Shown: positions 12,135 to 20,825 of the stretch, one piece after another
How the letters are laid out: every line of letters begins with the position of its first letter
Numbering within the stretch: the stretch's first letter is position 1
Source of the DNA: a candidate division KSB1 bacterium
GTDB taxonomy: Bacteria > Electryoneota > RPQS01
DNA length: 64,000 nucleotides
NCBI GenBank assembly: GCA_016214895.1
Contig: JACRMR010000012.1
Location: 124,001-188,000 of the forward strand
Reading direction: 5' to 3'
Position numbers and translations under genes: made by a program
The notes under the pieces: model-generated
The model's database searches: none
Told to the model about the DNA's origin: nothing
The model's input: only the letters and a program-made list of their open reading frames with translations

Positions 12135-12179
12135 GGCTTTAGCCCTATGACAGAGCGTCCGGAACAACGGGCTGAAGCC
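12135..12179. repeat. Inverted repeat between divergent genes
   Basis: GGCTTTAGCCC (12135-12145) and GGGCTGAAGCC (12169-12179) form an 11-bp stem with one G-U pair around a 23-nt loop. It lies in the intergenic space between the divergent dehydrogenase and MFS genes. It could be an operator or another dispersed hairpin element; no second copy was found in this window. Confidence 0.5.
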
Positions 12180-12216
12180 ACGTTGCCTGATTCCACAGCT
12201 ATTCCAAGATAGGTTC

Positions 12217-13428
12217 ATGACCACTGGGCACATACGGCGAGTACCGGAAGGATTGTGGCCGCTGTGGGGAGCAGGCTTCATTTCTGCCGTCGGCGAGTCG
12301 CTCTATCAAGTCGCGATCATGTGGATGATTCTCGACCTGACCGGGTCGCCGACCGCCACCGGACTGATCGGGCTTTCGCAATATCTGCCGGCGGTGTTCT
12401 TCGGACCGTTGGCGGGAACGCTCGTGGATCGCTGGAATCGAAAGCGCGTGATGATCGTCGCCGATTTCGCGCGGGCGATCCTCGTCGCCGCGATCCCCGT
12501 GCTCTTTTACGCCGGTGAAATCACGGGCCTCCGGCTCGGGATGCTCGCCTTCGCGTCCAACCTGTTCACGACCGCGTTCGTACCGGCCCGCGATTCGATC
12601 GTGCCGTCGGTCGTACGGGCCGGCGAACTCACGCGCGCGGGCTCATTGCTGCAGGCATCGTTCGGCTTCGCCTACTTCACCGGACCCATGCTGGTCGCGC
12701 TGATCCTGAGTGTAGCGGAGACACCGGACTTGTTCTATGTGAACTCGCTGACCTACCTCGTGTCGATGGCCTGCTTGTTCGCGCTCAAACCCCGCCCGCC
12801 GGGGCGGCCCGCCATCGCACACGCCACACCGTGGGAATCGCTGCGCGCCGGATTCGCCTATGCGAAAGCGCACCGACTGGTCGGCGGCCTACTGCTCATC
12901 ACCGCGGTGGACAACGTGTTCATCATGGGTCCGGCGCTGGTCGGGACGCCGATCTATGTCAAGCAGCACTTGCAGCGCGGACCCGAAGCCTACGCCGCGA
13001 TTCAAGGAGCATTCGCGCTCGGGATGATTGTTGGGAGTCTGCTCGTGCAGCGCGTCGCCGCGAAATTTCCGCGCGGACGAATTCTGCTCTGGGCGTTGAT
13101 GTTCGACGGTATCACCTTCGCGCCGTTCGCCTTCACCGACAACTTGTACGTCGTGCTCGGCCTGTGGTTTTTCCACTCCATCGGCGTGCCGTTCATTCTC
13201 GTGCCGCGAACGACGCTGATCCAAACCGAGGTTCCGGCGCACTATCAGGGCCGGGTCTTCAGCCTGGTCTATCTGACGGTCGTGGGGCTGTCGGCGGTCA
13301 GCAGTGCGCTCACCGGAATCCTGGCCGAAGTCGTGCCCATCGCGCAGCTCTATGCGATCATAGGGGTCAGCGCGACCGTCGTCGGCGCTCTGGGCTGGAA
13401 GGTCCGGGAGCTCCGGGGCGCGAGCTGA
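12217..13428 (+). CDS. MFS transporter, EntS/MFS_3-type exporter
   Basis: A 403-residue inner-membrane protein with about 12 hydrophobic segments. The loop after TM2 carries GTLVDRWNRKRVM, the MFS signature motif A (GxLaDrxgrkrvl), and TM4 holds the A-R-D-S pattern seen in the enterobactin-exporter-like MFS_3 group. The length and the break after about 195 residues fit a two-times-six-helix fold. Family knowledge: proton-driven export of small molecules. The substrate is unknown. The ATG start at 12217 directly precedes a short cytoplasmic N-terminus. Convergent with the acyl-CoA ligase, 39 bases apart. Confidence 0.88.
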   Translation: MTTGHIRRVPEGLWPLWGAGFISAVGESLYQVAIMWMILDLTGSPTATGLIGLSQYLPAVFFGPLAGTLVDRWNRKRVMIVADFARAILVAAIPVLFYAGEITGLRLGMLAFASNLFTTAFVPARDSIVPSVVRAGELTRAGSLLQASFGFAYFTGPMLVALILSVAETPDLFYVNSLTYLVSMACLFALKPRPPGRPAIAHATPWESLRAGFAYAKAHRLVGGLLLITAVDNVFIMGPALVGTPIYVKQHLQRGPEAYAAIQGAFALGMIVGSLLVQRVAAKFPRGRILLWALMFDGITFAPFAFTDNLYVVLGLWFFHSIGVPFILVPRTTLIQTEVPAHYQGRVFSLVYLTVVGLSAVSSALTGILAEVVPIAQLYAIIGVSATVVGALGWKVRELRGAS

Positions 13429-13467
13429 TTCCCCGGCTGTCGAGTGCGCCGGGACCAAGGCGCGGCC

Positions 13468-15126
13468 TCACTCCAGCGATGTGTATTTGAAGCGGCGGAT
13501 CTTGCGCAGCGCGGTTTTCTCGAACTCCGTATCGTGAATCTGCCAGCGGCGAATCTGACGATAGACCGGGACCGTGGCGTTATAATCGTCCACGGTCTTT
13601 TTCATTTCAGCCGCGATATCCACGTCCGTACCGCTCTCGCGAAGCGCTGTGATCGAGGCGAGGTCGGGGACGATCAGCGCACGCAATTCCTCGCCGCCAC
13701 CCTTCTGCCGCTCAACGCCGAAGACCAACGATTCGAGAACATACGGCGACTGATCGAGCCGGGACTCGATCTCTTCGGGGTAGATATTCTTACCGCCCGA
13801 CGTGACGATGATGTTCTTCAGGCGACCCGTGATGTACAGGTAGCCGCGGCGGTCCAGCCGGCCCGCGTCTCCGGTGTGCAGCCAACCGTCGCGTAGCACG
13901 TTGGCCGTCGATTCCGGATCGTCGAAATAGCCGCGCATGATCATCGGCCCGCGCGCGCAGATCTCGCCGATTCCGTTCGCATCGGCACGGTCGATGCGCA
14001 GCTCCACGCCTTGAATCGCGCGACCGACGGAACCGATCCGGTTGGCCGCGGGCGAATTGAACGTTAAGACCGGCGAGGTCTCCGTCAATCCGTACCCCTG
14101 AATCAGATCAAAACCGAGCTCCCGAAAGTAACGATTCACCTCCGGCCGCAGCGAGGCGCCGCCGGACGCAAAAAGGCGAATCCCGGACAGCCCCGCTTTG
14201 GCGCGCAGGGAAGCGAACAGCGGCTTGCCGAAACTCAAACCGACATACGATCCCATCCTCGCGATGGAGCCGAACAGGCTGACGGCGCTACGCTTCAGGA
14301 GCGGGGCTGCGCTGACTGATCGCTGAATCGCGAGCATGAGGTTCTCGTAAATCTGCGGCACTCCGGGCAGAATCGTGACGTGACCGATCCGGATGTCATC
14401 CACGATGTCGCGCGACTTATAGCTGGTCGCGAGCGTGGCGTGCGCGCCCCCGCGCAGCGTGACGAGGATGTTGACCGTGCTCGAATAGGTGTGATGCAGC
14501 GGCAGCAACAGCAGTAGATTGTCGCTCGCGAAGATCGTCAGCCGCGCCGCCGAACCGACCGCGTCGCTGACCAAATTGCGATGCGTCAACATCACACCTT
14601 TCGCGAAGCCCGTGGTCCCGGAGGTAAAGAGGATGACCGCCAAGTCCTCGGGAGCCGCGGCGAGCACGTCGTCACCCCCGGCGCCTGTCGGCGAGTCGAG
14701 CTCCAGCGGCGTTAACAGCCGCGTCGCGCACGGCACGGGCCGCCCGGCAGTTGCCAGCGCGTCCGCGAATTTCCGGGAGTGCAGCAGCAGCTTCGCGGAA
14801 GACCGCTCCAACACGTGCAGAATCTCCCCCGGTGCGGCCTGTGAGTCGAGTGGAATCGCCACGGCGCGGCTGCACGTAATCGCCAGATAGGCAACCACCC
14901 ACTCGATGCTGTTCTCGGAACCGAGTGCGACGCCGTCACCCGGTTGAATACCAAGCCGGCGCAGCTCGAGGGCAAGCGCGGCGACGGCGGCACGAACCTG
15001 CGCAAACGTACGATCCGTAACCGTCTCGCCGGTGCGAACCCGCAGGAACGGACGATCGGGCCATTCCTGCGCAGCGTGGTTCAACAGCGCGGCAATGGTC
15101 TCGGTGGCTGGCAGTGCGGAAATCAA
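13468..15126 (-). CDS. Long-chain-fatty-acid--CoA ligase / AMP-dependent synthetase
   Basis: A 552-residue adenylate-forming enzyme that would activate a carboxylic acid, probably a fatty acid, to its CoA or ACP thioester. All core motifs are present: LFTSGTTGFAKGVMLTHR (A3, P-loop), YGLTETSPV (A5), LHTGDAGRLDRRGYLYITGR (A7/A8 with the hinge Asp) and the catalytic Lys region near the C-terminus (KTALRKIRR). The length is typical. The start is TTG 15126; no ATG or GTG occurs near the family start, and an upstream ATG is in another frame and stops at once. Monocistronic and divergent from the Fis-type regulator. Confidence 0.88.
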   Translation of the reverse strand: MISALPATETIAALLNHAAQEWPDRPFLRVRTGETVTDRTFAQVRAAVAALALELRRLGIQPGDGVALGSENSIEWVVAYLAITCSRAVAIPLDSQAAPGEILHVLERSSAKLLLHSRKFADALATAGRPVPCATRLLTPLELDSPTGAGGDDVLAAAPEDLAVILFTSGTTGFAKGVMLTHRNLVSDAVGSAARLTIFASDNLLLLLPLHHTYSSTVNILVTLRGGAHATLATSYKSRDIVDDIRIGHVTILPGVPQIYENLMLAIQRSVSAAPLLKRSAVSLFGSIARMGSYVGLSFGKPLFASLRAKAGLSGIRLFASGGASLRPEVNRYFRELGFDLIQGYGLTETSPVLTFNSPAANRIGSVGRAIQGVELRIDRADANGIGEICARGPMIMRGYFDDPESTANVLRDGWLHTGDAGRLDRRGYLYITGRLKNIIVTSGGKNIYPEEIESRLDQSPYVLESLVFGVERQKGGGEELRALIVPDLASITALRESGTDVDIAAEMKKTVDDYNATVPVYRQIRRWQIHDTEFEKTALRKIRRFKYTSLE

Positions 15127-15151
15127 TGGACAGGTACCATGTTTAACACAG

Positions 15152-15168
15152 GATAACGCTTTGTTATC
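15152..15168. promoter_or_regulatory. Perfect inverted repeat upstream of acyl-CoA ligase
   Basis: GATAAC-GCTTT-GTTATC, a 6+5+6 palindrome 25-40 bases upstream of the TTG start of the ligase in a 260-base divergent intergenic region. Its size suits a dimeric repressor operator. This is inference only; no regulator gene of a fitting type is adjacent apart from the Fis-type protein at 15387. Confidence 0.35.
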
Positions 15169-15386
15169 GAATTCCGGCGTCGAATTAACGCTTGATTGCG
15201 AAGCATTGCATTTGGCATGAATGACGAGAGTCCGACAACTTCAACGTTTTCAATATTCAGCCGGTCAAACCTCCGACGTGTGGCAGTGGAACAAGTGTTG
15301 TATCTCCCGGTGAGCAGTCGCCTGCGAATCACCCGACTCGAAATGGCGACGCAACTCGATCACCAACAGTCCACCGGAACGGCCCT

Positions 15387-16013
15387 ATGCCAAAGAAACT
15401 GATTCTCCTCTATGGCGCCCCCACTCGAATCCGAGATACCTATGAGCTGATTCTCCTCCGCGCCGAACAAAAGGTCGCCCCCTGCTCTACCGTCGCTGAA
15501 GCCGCGATCCATACCGCACAATCCGAGCTCGGCATCGTCGCCATCTGCGGCCTGCAATCCACACACGAGCAAGCCGAGCTGCTCCGGCTCGTCCAGAATC
15601 TCCCGGTCAAACCGCCCGTATTCTTCCTCCGCGGCCAAAGTCCCCAAGACGAACGCGCCCTGCGCGGCGACTCCGAAGACGCCGAAATTACCATCGACTT
15701 CGTGCGCGAGCTGAACCCGATCGTGACCACCCTGATGAGCGAGCCGCCGCCAACCGGAGCGACACGCGGCGCGCGCAATCACGTCCTCATCAATCGCGTC
15801 GATTACCCGCCCGACTACACGCGCGCGCACGACCTGTTCGATTTCGAATGGCTGACCCAGGTCCTGCGCGCTCACCGCGGAAACATCTCCCGCACCGCCG
15901 CCCGAATCGGTCTGACGCGCCGCAGCCTGCAACTCAAAATCCGCCACCACGGAATCAGCGCGAAAGCGATTCGGCGCGAAGCGGAGATCGAAGAAGCCGG
16001 ACCCGCCGAATAG
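15387..16013 (+). CDS. Fis-type HTH regulator with degenerate receiver-like N-terminus
   Basis: A 208-residue cytoplasmic protein. Residues 4-120 follow the alternating strand/helix pattern of a CheY-like receiver but lack the acidic pocket: LLYGAPT stands where DDD is expected, and IVAICGLQS where the phospho-acceptor Asp should be. Residues about 155-195 (WLTQVLRAHRGNISRTAARIG, then LTRRSLQLKIRHHGI) form the Fis/NtrC C-terminal helix-turn-helix. There is no AAA+ domain between them. Inference: a phosphorylation-independent DNA-binding protein. It is divergent from the acyl-CoA ligase and ends 1 base before the convergent permease gene. Confidence 0.8.
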   Translation: MPKKLILLYGAPTRIRDTYELILLRAEQKVAPCSTVAEAAIHTAQSELGIVAICGLQSTHEQAELLRLVQNLPVKPPVFFLRGQSPQDERALRGDSEDAEITIDFVRELNPIVTTLMSEPPPTGATRGARNHVLINRVDYPPDYTRAHDLFDFEWLTQVLRAHRGNISRTAARIGLTRRSLQLKIRHHGISAKAIRREAEIEEAGPAE

Positions 16014-16014
16014 C

Positions 16015-18051
16015 TCAAATTGGCCGCACACTCCGCTCCCGAATCGACTTCAACCAGAGCAGACCGACCACCAGACCCGCCAGCGCCGCCAAGAGCAGGT
16101 ACCACGGCAGCCACACCGTCAACCCCTCGTCCAGCGGACCCAGAAACGGCGCGGCGTCCCCGTACTTCTGCACCACAAAGGAGAGCGCGTTGTTCGCGAA
16201 ATGCGCAAGCATCGCGGGAAACAACGAACCCGTTGACCACGCCATGTAGCCCAATAGCAATCCGAGAAACGTGGTGGACAACAGACGGTAGGGATCAAGA
16301 TGCAGCAGCCCGAACGCAACCGCCGTGAACACAATCGCCCCGCCGGGACCAAACCGCGGCAGCAACGCGCGCAACACCAGCCCGCGGAACAGAAACTCCT
16401 CGACTACGCCGGGCAGCACGGCCAGCAGCAACAATGCGACGAACACGGGCTGAGCGTTCAGCGACTCAAATAGCTCCAGAAAGTGCTCGAGAAACTCCGG
16501 CGGAAATGGCATCACCACATTCTGCAGCGACGCCAGCTGAACGGAAATCAACCAGCCGCCGGCGATCGTCAACACCACCGCCGGCCACGCGGCCGGAGCA
16601 GGGGGAACCAGCTTCACCACCGCGCGCAAATTGTACCGGCCGCGATACAGCACGTAGAGCGGTGGAATCAGAATCGCGCCCTGGCTGATGAGAATCGACC
16701 GCAGCATCAGTCGCTCCGCCGCCATCCCCGATATCGCGAACAACAGGATCAGTTCGACCGCGACAAGCATCGCCGCCGTACCGGCCGTGGGAAGCGCGTC
16801 GGCCGCCTGCGCCAGCTTACTCGGACCCCGGAACGGCGACCAACGCACCGCTTCCGAATGCCGGAATAACACCGACTCCTGCCGGAACTGACTGACTGCC
16901 CAGAACAGCGCCGCGACCGCCAGCATCGATGTACTGGCAAAGGCAATCGCGGTCTCCTGCCACAAATAGTTGCCGGCCATGTACTCTTTGATCAGCAATG
17001 AAATATTGACAATCGGAATCGCCGCGAGCCGGGGCGACATCTCCGTACCCGGCAACAGTGAAAACATGGCGGGCAGCAGCACGATCGAATAGAGCGGCGT
17101 GAGCAGGCTCTGGCCTTCCTTATAGGAACGCGCTCCCACCGCCATGGCCATGCAGATCGCGGAGAACATGACCGACAGCGGCAGGATCAACCCGATCGCC
17201 ATGAGCAAGCTGGCCGGGTTGATCACAATTTCAGGAAAGGCGCTGGCGCTCTTGCCCATCACGCTGACTGCGTAGAGCATGGTGGCGCCGATGCTCGCGA
17301 TGTTCAGTGTGGCCGTGGTCATCGACATCGTGACCGTCGCCAGAAACTTGCCAAATACGATTTCGGAACGCGCGGCCGGGGAGACCAGTAACGTCTCCAT
17401 CGTGCCGCGCTCTTTTTCTCCCGCCGTGAGATCAATCGCGGGATAGAATGCACCGGCCAACGTCATGATGATTAGCAGGTAACCGAGCAACTTCCCGACC
17501 TCCGTACCCTGCTTCTGCTCGGCGGTGGCGAGGTTGTTCTGCGAAATCCCGAACGGCTCCAGCAGCGTCGTATCCGCGCGCAATTCCACCAGCCGGCTTC
17601 TGACCACATCCTCCCGGTAAGCAGCGACGGCCCGAGTCAGCCGTTCTTTCGCTCGCACCGAGACGTCGCGGCTGCTGTTATGAAAGAGCTCGACTTGCGT
17701 GTGTCGATGGAAAAACACGGAGTCGTCGAAACCCGGCGGAATTCGCAGCGCCGCGTCTACCCGATTCGCCGGAATTCCCGCCTCCCAGTCCGCGTCCTCG
17801 ACCAGTCGCACGCCTGACATCGTATCAATCCGCGCGCACAGAGCCGGGGCCGCCTCCCCGCCGACGACGACCACCCGCGACTGCTGACGTTCAAGCTTGC
17901 CCATCTGCGAGATCGTGAGCAGGGAAACGCCCACCAGCAGCAACGGATAGAGCAGCAACGGCAGGATCAGCGTGACAAACAGCGTCCGCTTGTCGCGGAA
18001 CAGATCGCGCAGCTCTTTCAGCCAAATCGTGCGTATGATGTCGAAACGCAT
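16015..18051 (-). CDS. ABC-2 transporter permease fused to CPBP intramembrane protease
   Basis: A 678-residue polytopic membrane protein. Residues 1-400 are a NatB-type ABC permease: a TM helix near the N-terminus, a 150-residue extracytoplasmic loop, then a 5-6 TM block containing TAGEKERGTMETLLVSP, the coupling-helix motif. Residues about 430-670 are a CPBP/Abi (CAAX-like) protease with EEFLFRGLVLRALL (EExxxR), FGLLHLDP (FxxxH) and AHFANNALSF. Natural fusions of this type normally sit beside a NatA ATPase gene. Here the upstream side is occupied by a 173-bp tandem repeat array and no ATPase is present, so the partner must be elsewhere or lost. Starts at ATG 18051. Confidence 0.87.
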   Translation of the reverse strand: MRFDIIRTIWLKELRDLFRDKRTLFVTLILPLLLYPLLLVGVSLLTISQMGKLERQQSRVVVVGGEAAPALCARIDTMSGVRLVEDADWEAGIPANRVDAALRIPPGFDDSVFFHRHTQVELFHNSSRDVSVRAKERLTRAVAAYREDVVRSRLVELRADTTLLEPFGISQNNLATAEQKQGTEVGKLLGYLLIIMTLAGAFYPAIDLTAGEKERGTMETLLVSPAARSEIVFGKFLATVTMSMTTATLNIASIGATMLYAVSVMGKSASAFPEIVINPASLLMAIGLILPLSVMFSAICMAMAVGARSYKEGQSLLTPLYSIVLLPAMFSLLPGTEMSPRLAAIPIVNISLLIKEYMAGNYLWQETAIAFASTSMLAVAALFWAVSQFRQESVLFRHSEAVRWSPFRGPSKLAQAADALPTAGTAAMLVAVELILLFAISGMAAERLMLRSILISQGAILIPPLYVLYRGRYNLRAVVKLVPPAPAAWPAVVLTIAGGWLISVQLASLQNVVMPFPPEFLEHFLELFESLNAQPVFVALLLLAVLPGVVEEFLFRGLVLRALLPRFGPGGAIVFTAVAFGLLHLDPYRLLSTTFLGLLLGYMAWSTGSLFPAMLAHFANNALSFVVQKYGDAAPFLGPLDEGLTVWLPWYLLLAALAGLVVGLLWLKSIRERSVRPI

Positions 18052-18600
18052 AAAGCTAATTGAGGATTATCGCCGAGGCACCTGTGCCGGCGTGTTGCTC
18101 AAATATTGACTTGGCGGCATATGTCTGCATGTGCCCCTTCTGAAAAAATGTTAGGTCGATCCAACGATTTCGCGCGCTCAATCTCTCCCCCGATTGGGGC
18201 ACTTGAAGACAAGTGCCGCCAAGAAGCTATCCGATTCCGGCCGGGTTGCGCGGACTTAACCCGGCTCGGCGGTGATGATTGCCTTGGCGGCACATGTCTG
18301 CATGTGCCCCTTCTGAAAAAATGTGAGGTCGATCCAACGATTTCGCCCGCGCGATCTCTCCGCCGATTGGGGCACTTGGAGACAAGTGCCGCCAAGAAGC
18401 TATCCGATTCCGGCCGGGTTGCGCGGACTCAACCCGGCTCGGCGGTGATGATTGCCTTGGCGGCACATGTCTGCATGTGCCCCTTCTGAAAAAATGTGAG
18501 GTCGATCCAACGATTTCGCCCGCGCAATCTCTCCCCCGATTGGGGCACTTGGAGACAAGTGCCGCCAAGAGCAGCGCAAGACGGGCGATGCAATCGGCCT
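18052..18600. other. Gene-free interval filled by repeat A array
   Basis: These 549 bases upstream of the permease contain no gene. A short variant hairpin (GGCAC-CT-GTGCC at about 18077-18088) is followed by the three-unit tandem array 18110-18569 and a repeat D copy 18583-18604, directly against the methyltransferase stop codon. Open frames here on both strands are translations of the repeats. Confidence 0.8.
18110..18569. repeat. Tandem array of hairpin repeat A (three 114-bp units, 173-bp period)
   Basis: Units at 18110-18223, 18283-18396 and 18456-18569 are almost identical. Each begins CTTGGCG + hairpin GGCACATG-TCTG-CATGTGCC and ends with hairpin GGCACTTG-GAGA-CAAGTGCC + GCCAAG, so the two arms are also inverted with respect to each other (CTTGGCGGCAC..GTGCCGCCAAG). 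The 59-bp linkers between units are copies as well, giving a strict 173-bp tandem period. The architecture resembles a BIME built of two REP-like hairpins. There is no variable spacer, so this is not CRISPR. Confidence 0.9.
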
Positions 18601-18604
18601 CTAC
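18583..18604. repeat. Dispersed repeat D copy
   Basis: GGGCGATGCAATCGGCCTCTAC, broken here as GGGCGATGCAATCGG and CCTCTAC, overlaps the last codons of the methyltransferase gene (stop at 18601-18603). It is nearly the same as the copies at 1862 and 21138. Confidence 0.6.
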
Positions 18605-20412
18605 AGATCCATCTCCTCATTCCCCTTGCCTTTCTGCCTTGTCTTCGGGGCTTTCTTGAACGTCGCATCGCTGGCGGGCATGAAGGCCGTGCGCGGGAGA
18701 TCGATTTGCTTGCCGCTGAGCAGCTCTTCGATCGTGAGAATCTGAATCTTCGGATGTTTGGTGTCCAGCCAATCGCTGTGATAGAAGCCCGCGTCGGCGG
18801 CTTCCTTGCGCATCGGTTTGGTGGGCGGTTCCATCGTGAGCAGCACACCCACCGCGGCTTTCGTGCGCGTGACCACGCCGACCAGATCGCGAATCTGCGA
18901 AGCGGTCACATGTCCGCCCTTCACGCTGAAAATCACCTGTTCGGTGTGGCGGTCTTTGCCGTCGATGAAATAGCGTTGGCCATCGATGCCTTGATCCGCG
19001 CCCTTCTTCTGCTCGACGGGCCGCGCATCCACGAGCCCCAGTGCCCACCATTGAAATTGGTATTTGTCCTGCTCGGCCAGCGTTTGCGCGTCTTCCAGAG
19101 AGACGGGCTCGCCGATGACGCTGAAATTCAACGTCTTCTCCCCCCCAAATGTCTTCATTTGGGGGGGCAGGGGGGGTTGCGAGTGGTCCCGAATTAACCC
19201 CCCTTCAATTCCCCCCAAATTTGAAGATTTGGGGGGAAGGCCCGACGTCTTCTCCCCCCCAAAACTTTGTTTTGGGGGGGCGGGGGGGGTTGCATTTGCC
19301 TGCGCATCAAACTGATCCTTCAGCCGTTTCTTAATCAGCGTGATCGCGAGGTGCGTGATGTCGATTCCGATCCACTGCCGGTTGAGTTTCTGCGCCACGG
19401 CGACGGCGGTGCCGCAACCACAGAACGGATCGAGCACCACATCGCCCTCGTTGCTGCTCGCTTTGATGATACGTTCTAAGAGCGCTTCGGGCTTTTGCGT
19501 GGGGTAGCCGAGACGCTCTGCGCTCACGTGGTGAAGGGGAATGATATCGGTCCAGACATTGGTTACAATTGAACCTTCTTGCTCAACAAGATAGCGCTTC
19601 AGGCGCGGACGACGGGTGTGAACAGACTTCCCTCCTGAGTTCCTCGGATACCAGATTCTTCCTTCACCGTCCAATTTCTTCATGGTATCCTTTTCGTACC
19701 GCCACCCCTTGTCAGGCCAATGGAACCCTTTCCACTCATACATCATGTTGGGCCGTGGGTTCGGACTTGCCATATCTGCTAATTGGTACAACCCACGCCC
19801 ATCATCATCATCGTGTCGATAGAAGTTCTTTACGTACACGGGGTCGTGAGGACCATATTGCGGGAAGAACCGCGCATTAGGTGACTTGGCAAAAAACAGA
19901 ATTGAATCGCACACGTCACAGAACTTGGTCTTGGCATCACTGTGCGCCGTTTGTCGCTTCCAACTAATCTCGTTTCTAAAGTTCACAGGCCCAAACACCG
20001 CATCCATCAACAGCTTGAGGTAATGGCTCGCGGTCGGGTCGCAGTGCAGATAGATTGAACCCGTGGACTTGAGCACGCGCCGCAGCTCGACCAAGCGCGG
20101 GGCCATCATCGCGAGGTAGGCCATCATGTCGTTGCCGCCGAGGAAGGTGTAGAACGCCTGCATGACCTGCGAGACCTTGCCGCCCTTCGTCACCATCTCC
20201 TCGTATGCCGCGCTGGCCGCCGAATCCCAGTGCCACGTGTCCTCAAACGCGAGAATCTGCGCCGCCGCGCGTTCGCCGGATTCCTCCTTGAACAGCACAT
20301 TGTAATCCTGATTGCTCTTGAACGGCGGATCGAGGTAGATGAGATCGACGGTCTCGTCCTTCACATACCGCCGCAACACATCGAGATTATCGCCGTAGTA
20401 AAGAGTGTTCAT
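18601..20412 (-). CDS. DNA methyltransferase (beta class) fused to Mrr-like endonuclease domain
   Basis: A 603-residue fusion. Residues 28-31 (DPPF) are catalytic motif IV, and about 326-334 (DPFCGCGT) are the SAM-binding motif I. The order IV before I marks the beta class of N6-adenine/N4-cytosine methyltransferases. Residues about 435-600 are a PD-(D/E)xK/Mrr-like domain (KKGADQGIDG, then VIFSVKGG; the position usually Q or E before xK is Ser), found at the C-terminus of many relatives. Between them, about 372-426, lies a Pro/Gly-rich stretch translated from repeat B hairpins. The start is ATG 20412 (MNTLYYGDN), since the upstream codons are repeat A translation. Solitary: no separate restriction subunit nearby. 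Inference: a self-contained modification/restriction enzyme or an orphan methylase. Confidence 0.88.
   Translation of the reverse strand: MNTLYYGDNLDVLRRYVKDETVDLIYLDPPFKSNQDYNVLFKEESGERAAAQILAFEDTWHWDSAASAAYEEMVTKGGKVSQVMQAFYTFLGGNDMMAYLAMMAPRLVELRRVLKSTGSIYLHCDPTASHYLKLLMDAVFGPVNFRNEISWKRQTAHSDAKTKFCDVCDSILFFAKSPNARFFPQYGPHDPVYVKNFYRHDDDDGRGLYQLADMASPNPRPNMMYEWKGFHWPDKGWRYEKDTMKKLDGEGRIWYPRNSGGKSVHTRRPRLKRYLVEQEGSIVTNVWTDIIPLHHVSAERLGYPTQKPEALLERIIKASSNEGDVVLDPFCGCGTAVAVAQKLNRQWIGIDITHLAITLIKKRLKDQFDAQANATPPAPPKQSFGGEKTSGLPPKSSNLGGIEGGLIRDHSQPPLPPQMKTFGGEKTLNFSVIGEPVSLEDAQTLAEQDKYQFQWWALGLVDARPVEQKKGADQGIDGQRYFIDGKDRHTEQVIFSVKGGHVTASQIRDLVGVVTRTKAAVGVLLTMEPPTKPMRKEAADAGFYHSDWLDTKHPKIQILTIEELLSGKQIDLPRTAFMPASDATFKKAPKTRQKGKGNEEMDL
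19135..19295. repeat. Repeat B hairpin cluster inside the methyltransferase gene
   Basis: Three C-run/G-run hairpins lie in the linker of the fusion gene: 19141-19166, 19211-19236 and 19254-19280 (CCCCCC-AAAT..ATTT-GGGGGG type stems of 10-11 bp with short loops). The flanks ACGTCTTCTCCCCCC are directly repeated (about 19131 and 19246). Length is a multiple of three in effect: the reading frame is kept and encodes a Pro/Gly/Lys-rich linker with FGGEKT twice. The G-runs resemble intergenic repeat B elsewhere in the window. Confidence 0.8.
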
Positions 20413-20427
20413 GGGGGGGAGATACTC

Positions 20428-20544
20428 CTTGGCGGCACATGTCTGCATGTGCCCCTTCCGAAAAAATGTGAGGCCGATCTCAAATCACGCGCGCCGGAAA
20501 CCCCGTTCTCCCGATTGGGGCACTTGAAGACAAGTGCCGCCAAG
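20428..20544. repeat. Hairpin repeat A, complete unit
   Basis: A 117-bp unit with the same two hairpins and the same CTTGGCG/GCCAAG outer inverted ends as the 18.1-18.6 kb array, but with a diverged interior (about 20475-20510). It ends up immediately upstream of the methyltransferase start, so that gene's 5' leader runs through it. Confidence 0.85.
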
Positions 20545-20560
20545 AGGATGTCAAATTTTT

Positions 20561-20825
20561 TCGCCGAGCAGGGATTCCTTCCCTGCCGGAATCGCCAGCA
20601 TCACGGTTTCGTCAACCCCCGATTGGGGCACTTGAAGACAAGTGCCGCCAAGCAGCTCAAGTTTTCGCCGAGCAGGGATTCCTTCCCTGCCGGAATCGCC
20701 AGCATCACGGTTTCGTCAACCCCCAATTGGGGCACTTGGAGACAAGTGCCGCCAAGAAGCTCAAGCTTCCGCCGAGCAGGGATTCCTTCCCTGCCGGAAT
20801 CGCCAGCATCACAGTTTCGTCAACC
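20561..20825. repeat. 104-bp tandem repeat combining hairpin C with right arm of repeat A
   Basis: Copies begin at 20561, 20665 and 20769 (the last partial), period exactly 104. Each starts with hairpin GCAGGGA-TTCCT-TCCCTGC, continues with a conserved CAGCATCACGGTTTCGTCAA segment, then the right-arm hairpin of repeat A with a GGCACTTG stem. A related GCAGGGAC hairpin occurs alone at 47873-47891. Confidence 0.88.

Noticed and set aside
18106-18848. Short frames with recurring CLHVP / GHLETSAAK words, and a possible CRISPR array
   Set aside because: The words are translations of hairpin repeat A. The repeats are 114 bp with identical linkers, not short repeats with unique spacers, and no cas genes are present.
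18110-20825. Insertion sequence or transposon
   Set aside because: Repeats and inverted ends are present, but no transposase or target-site duplication could be identified.
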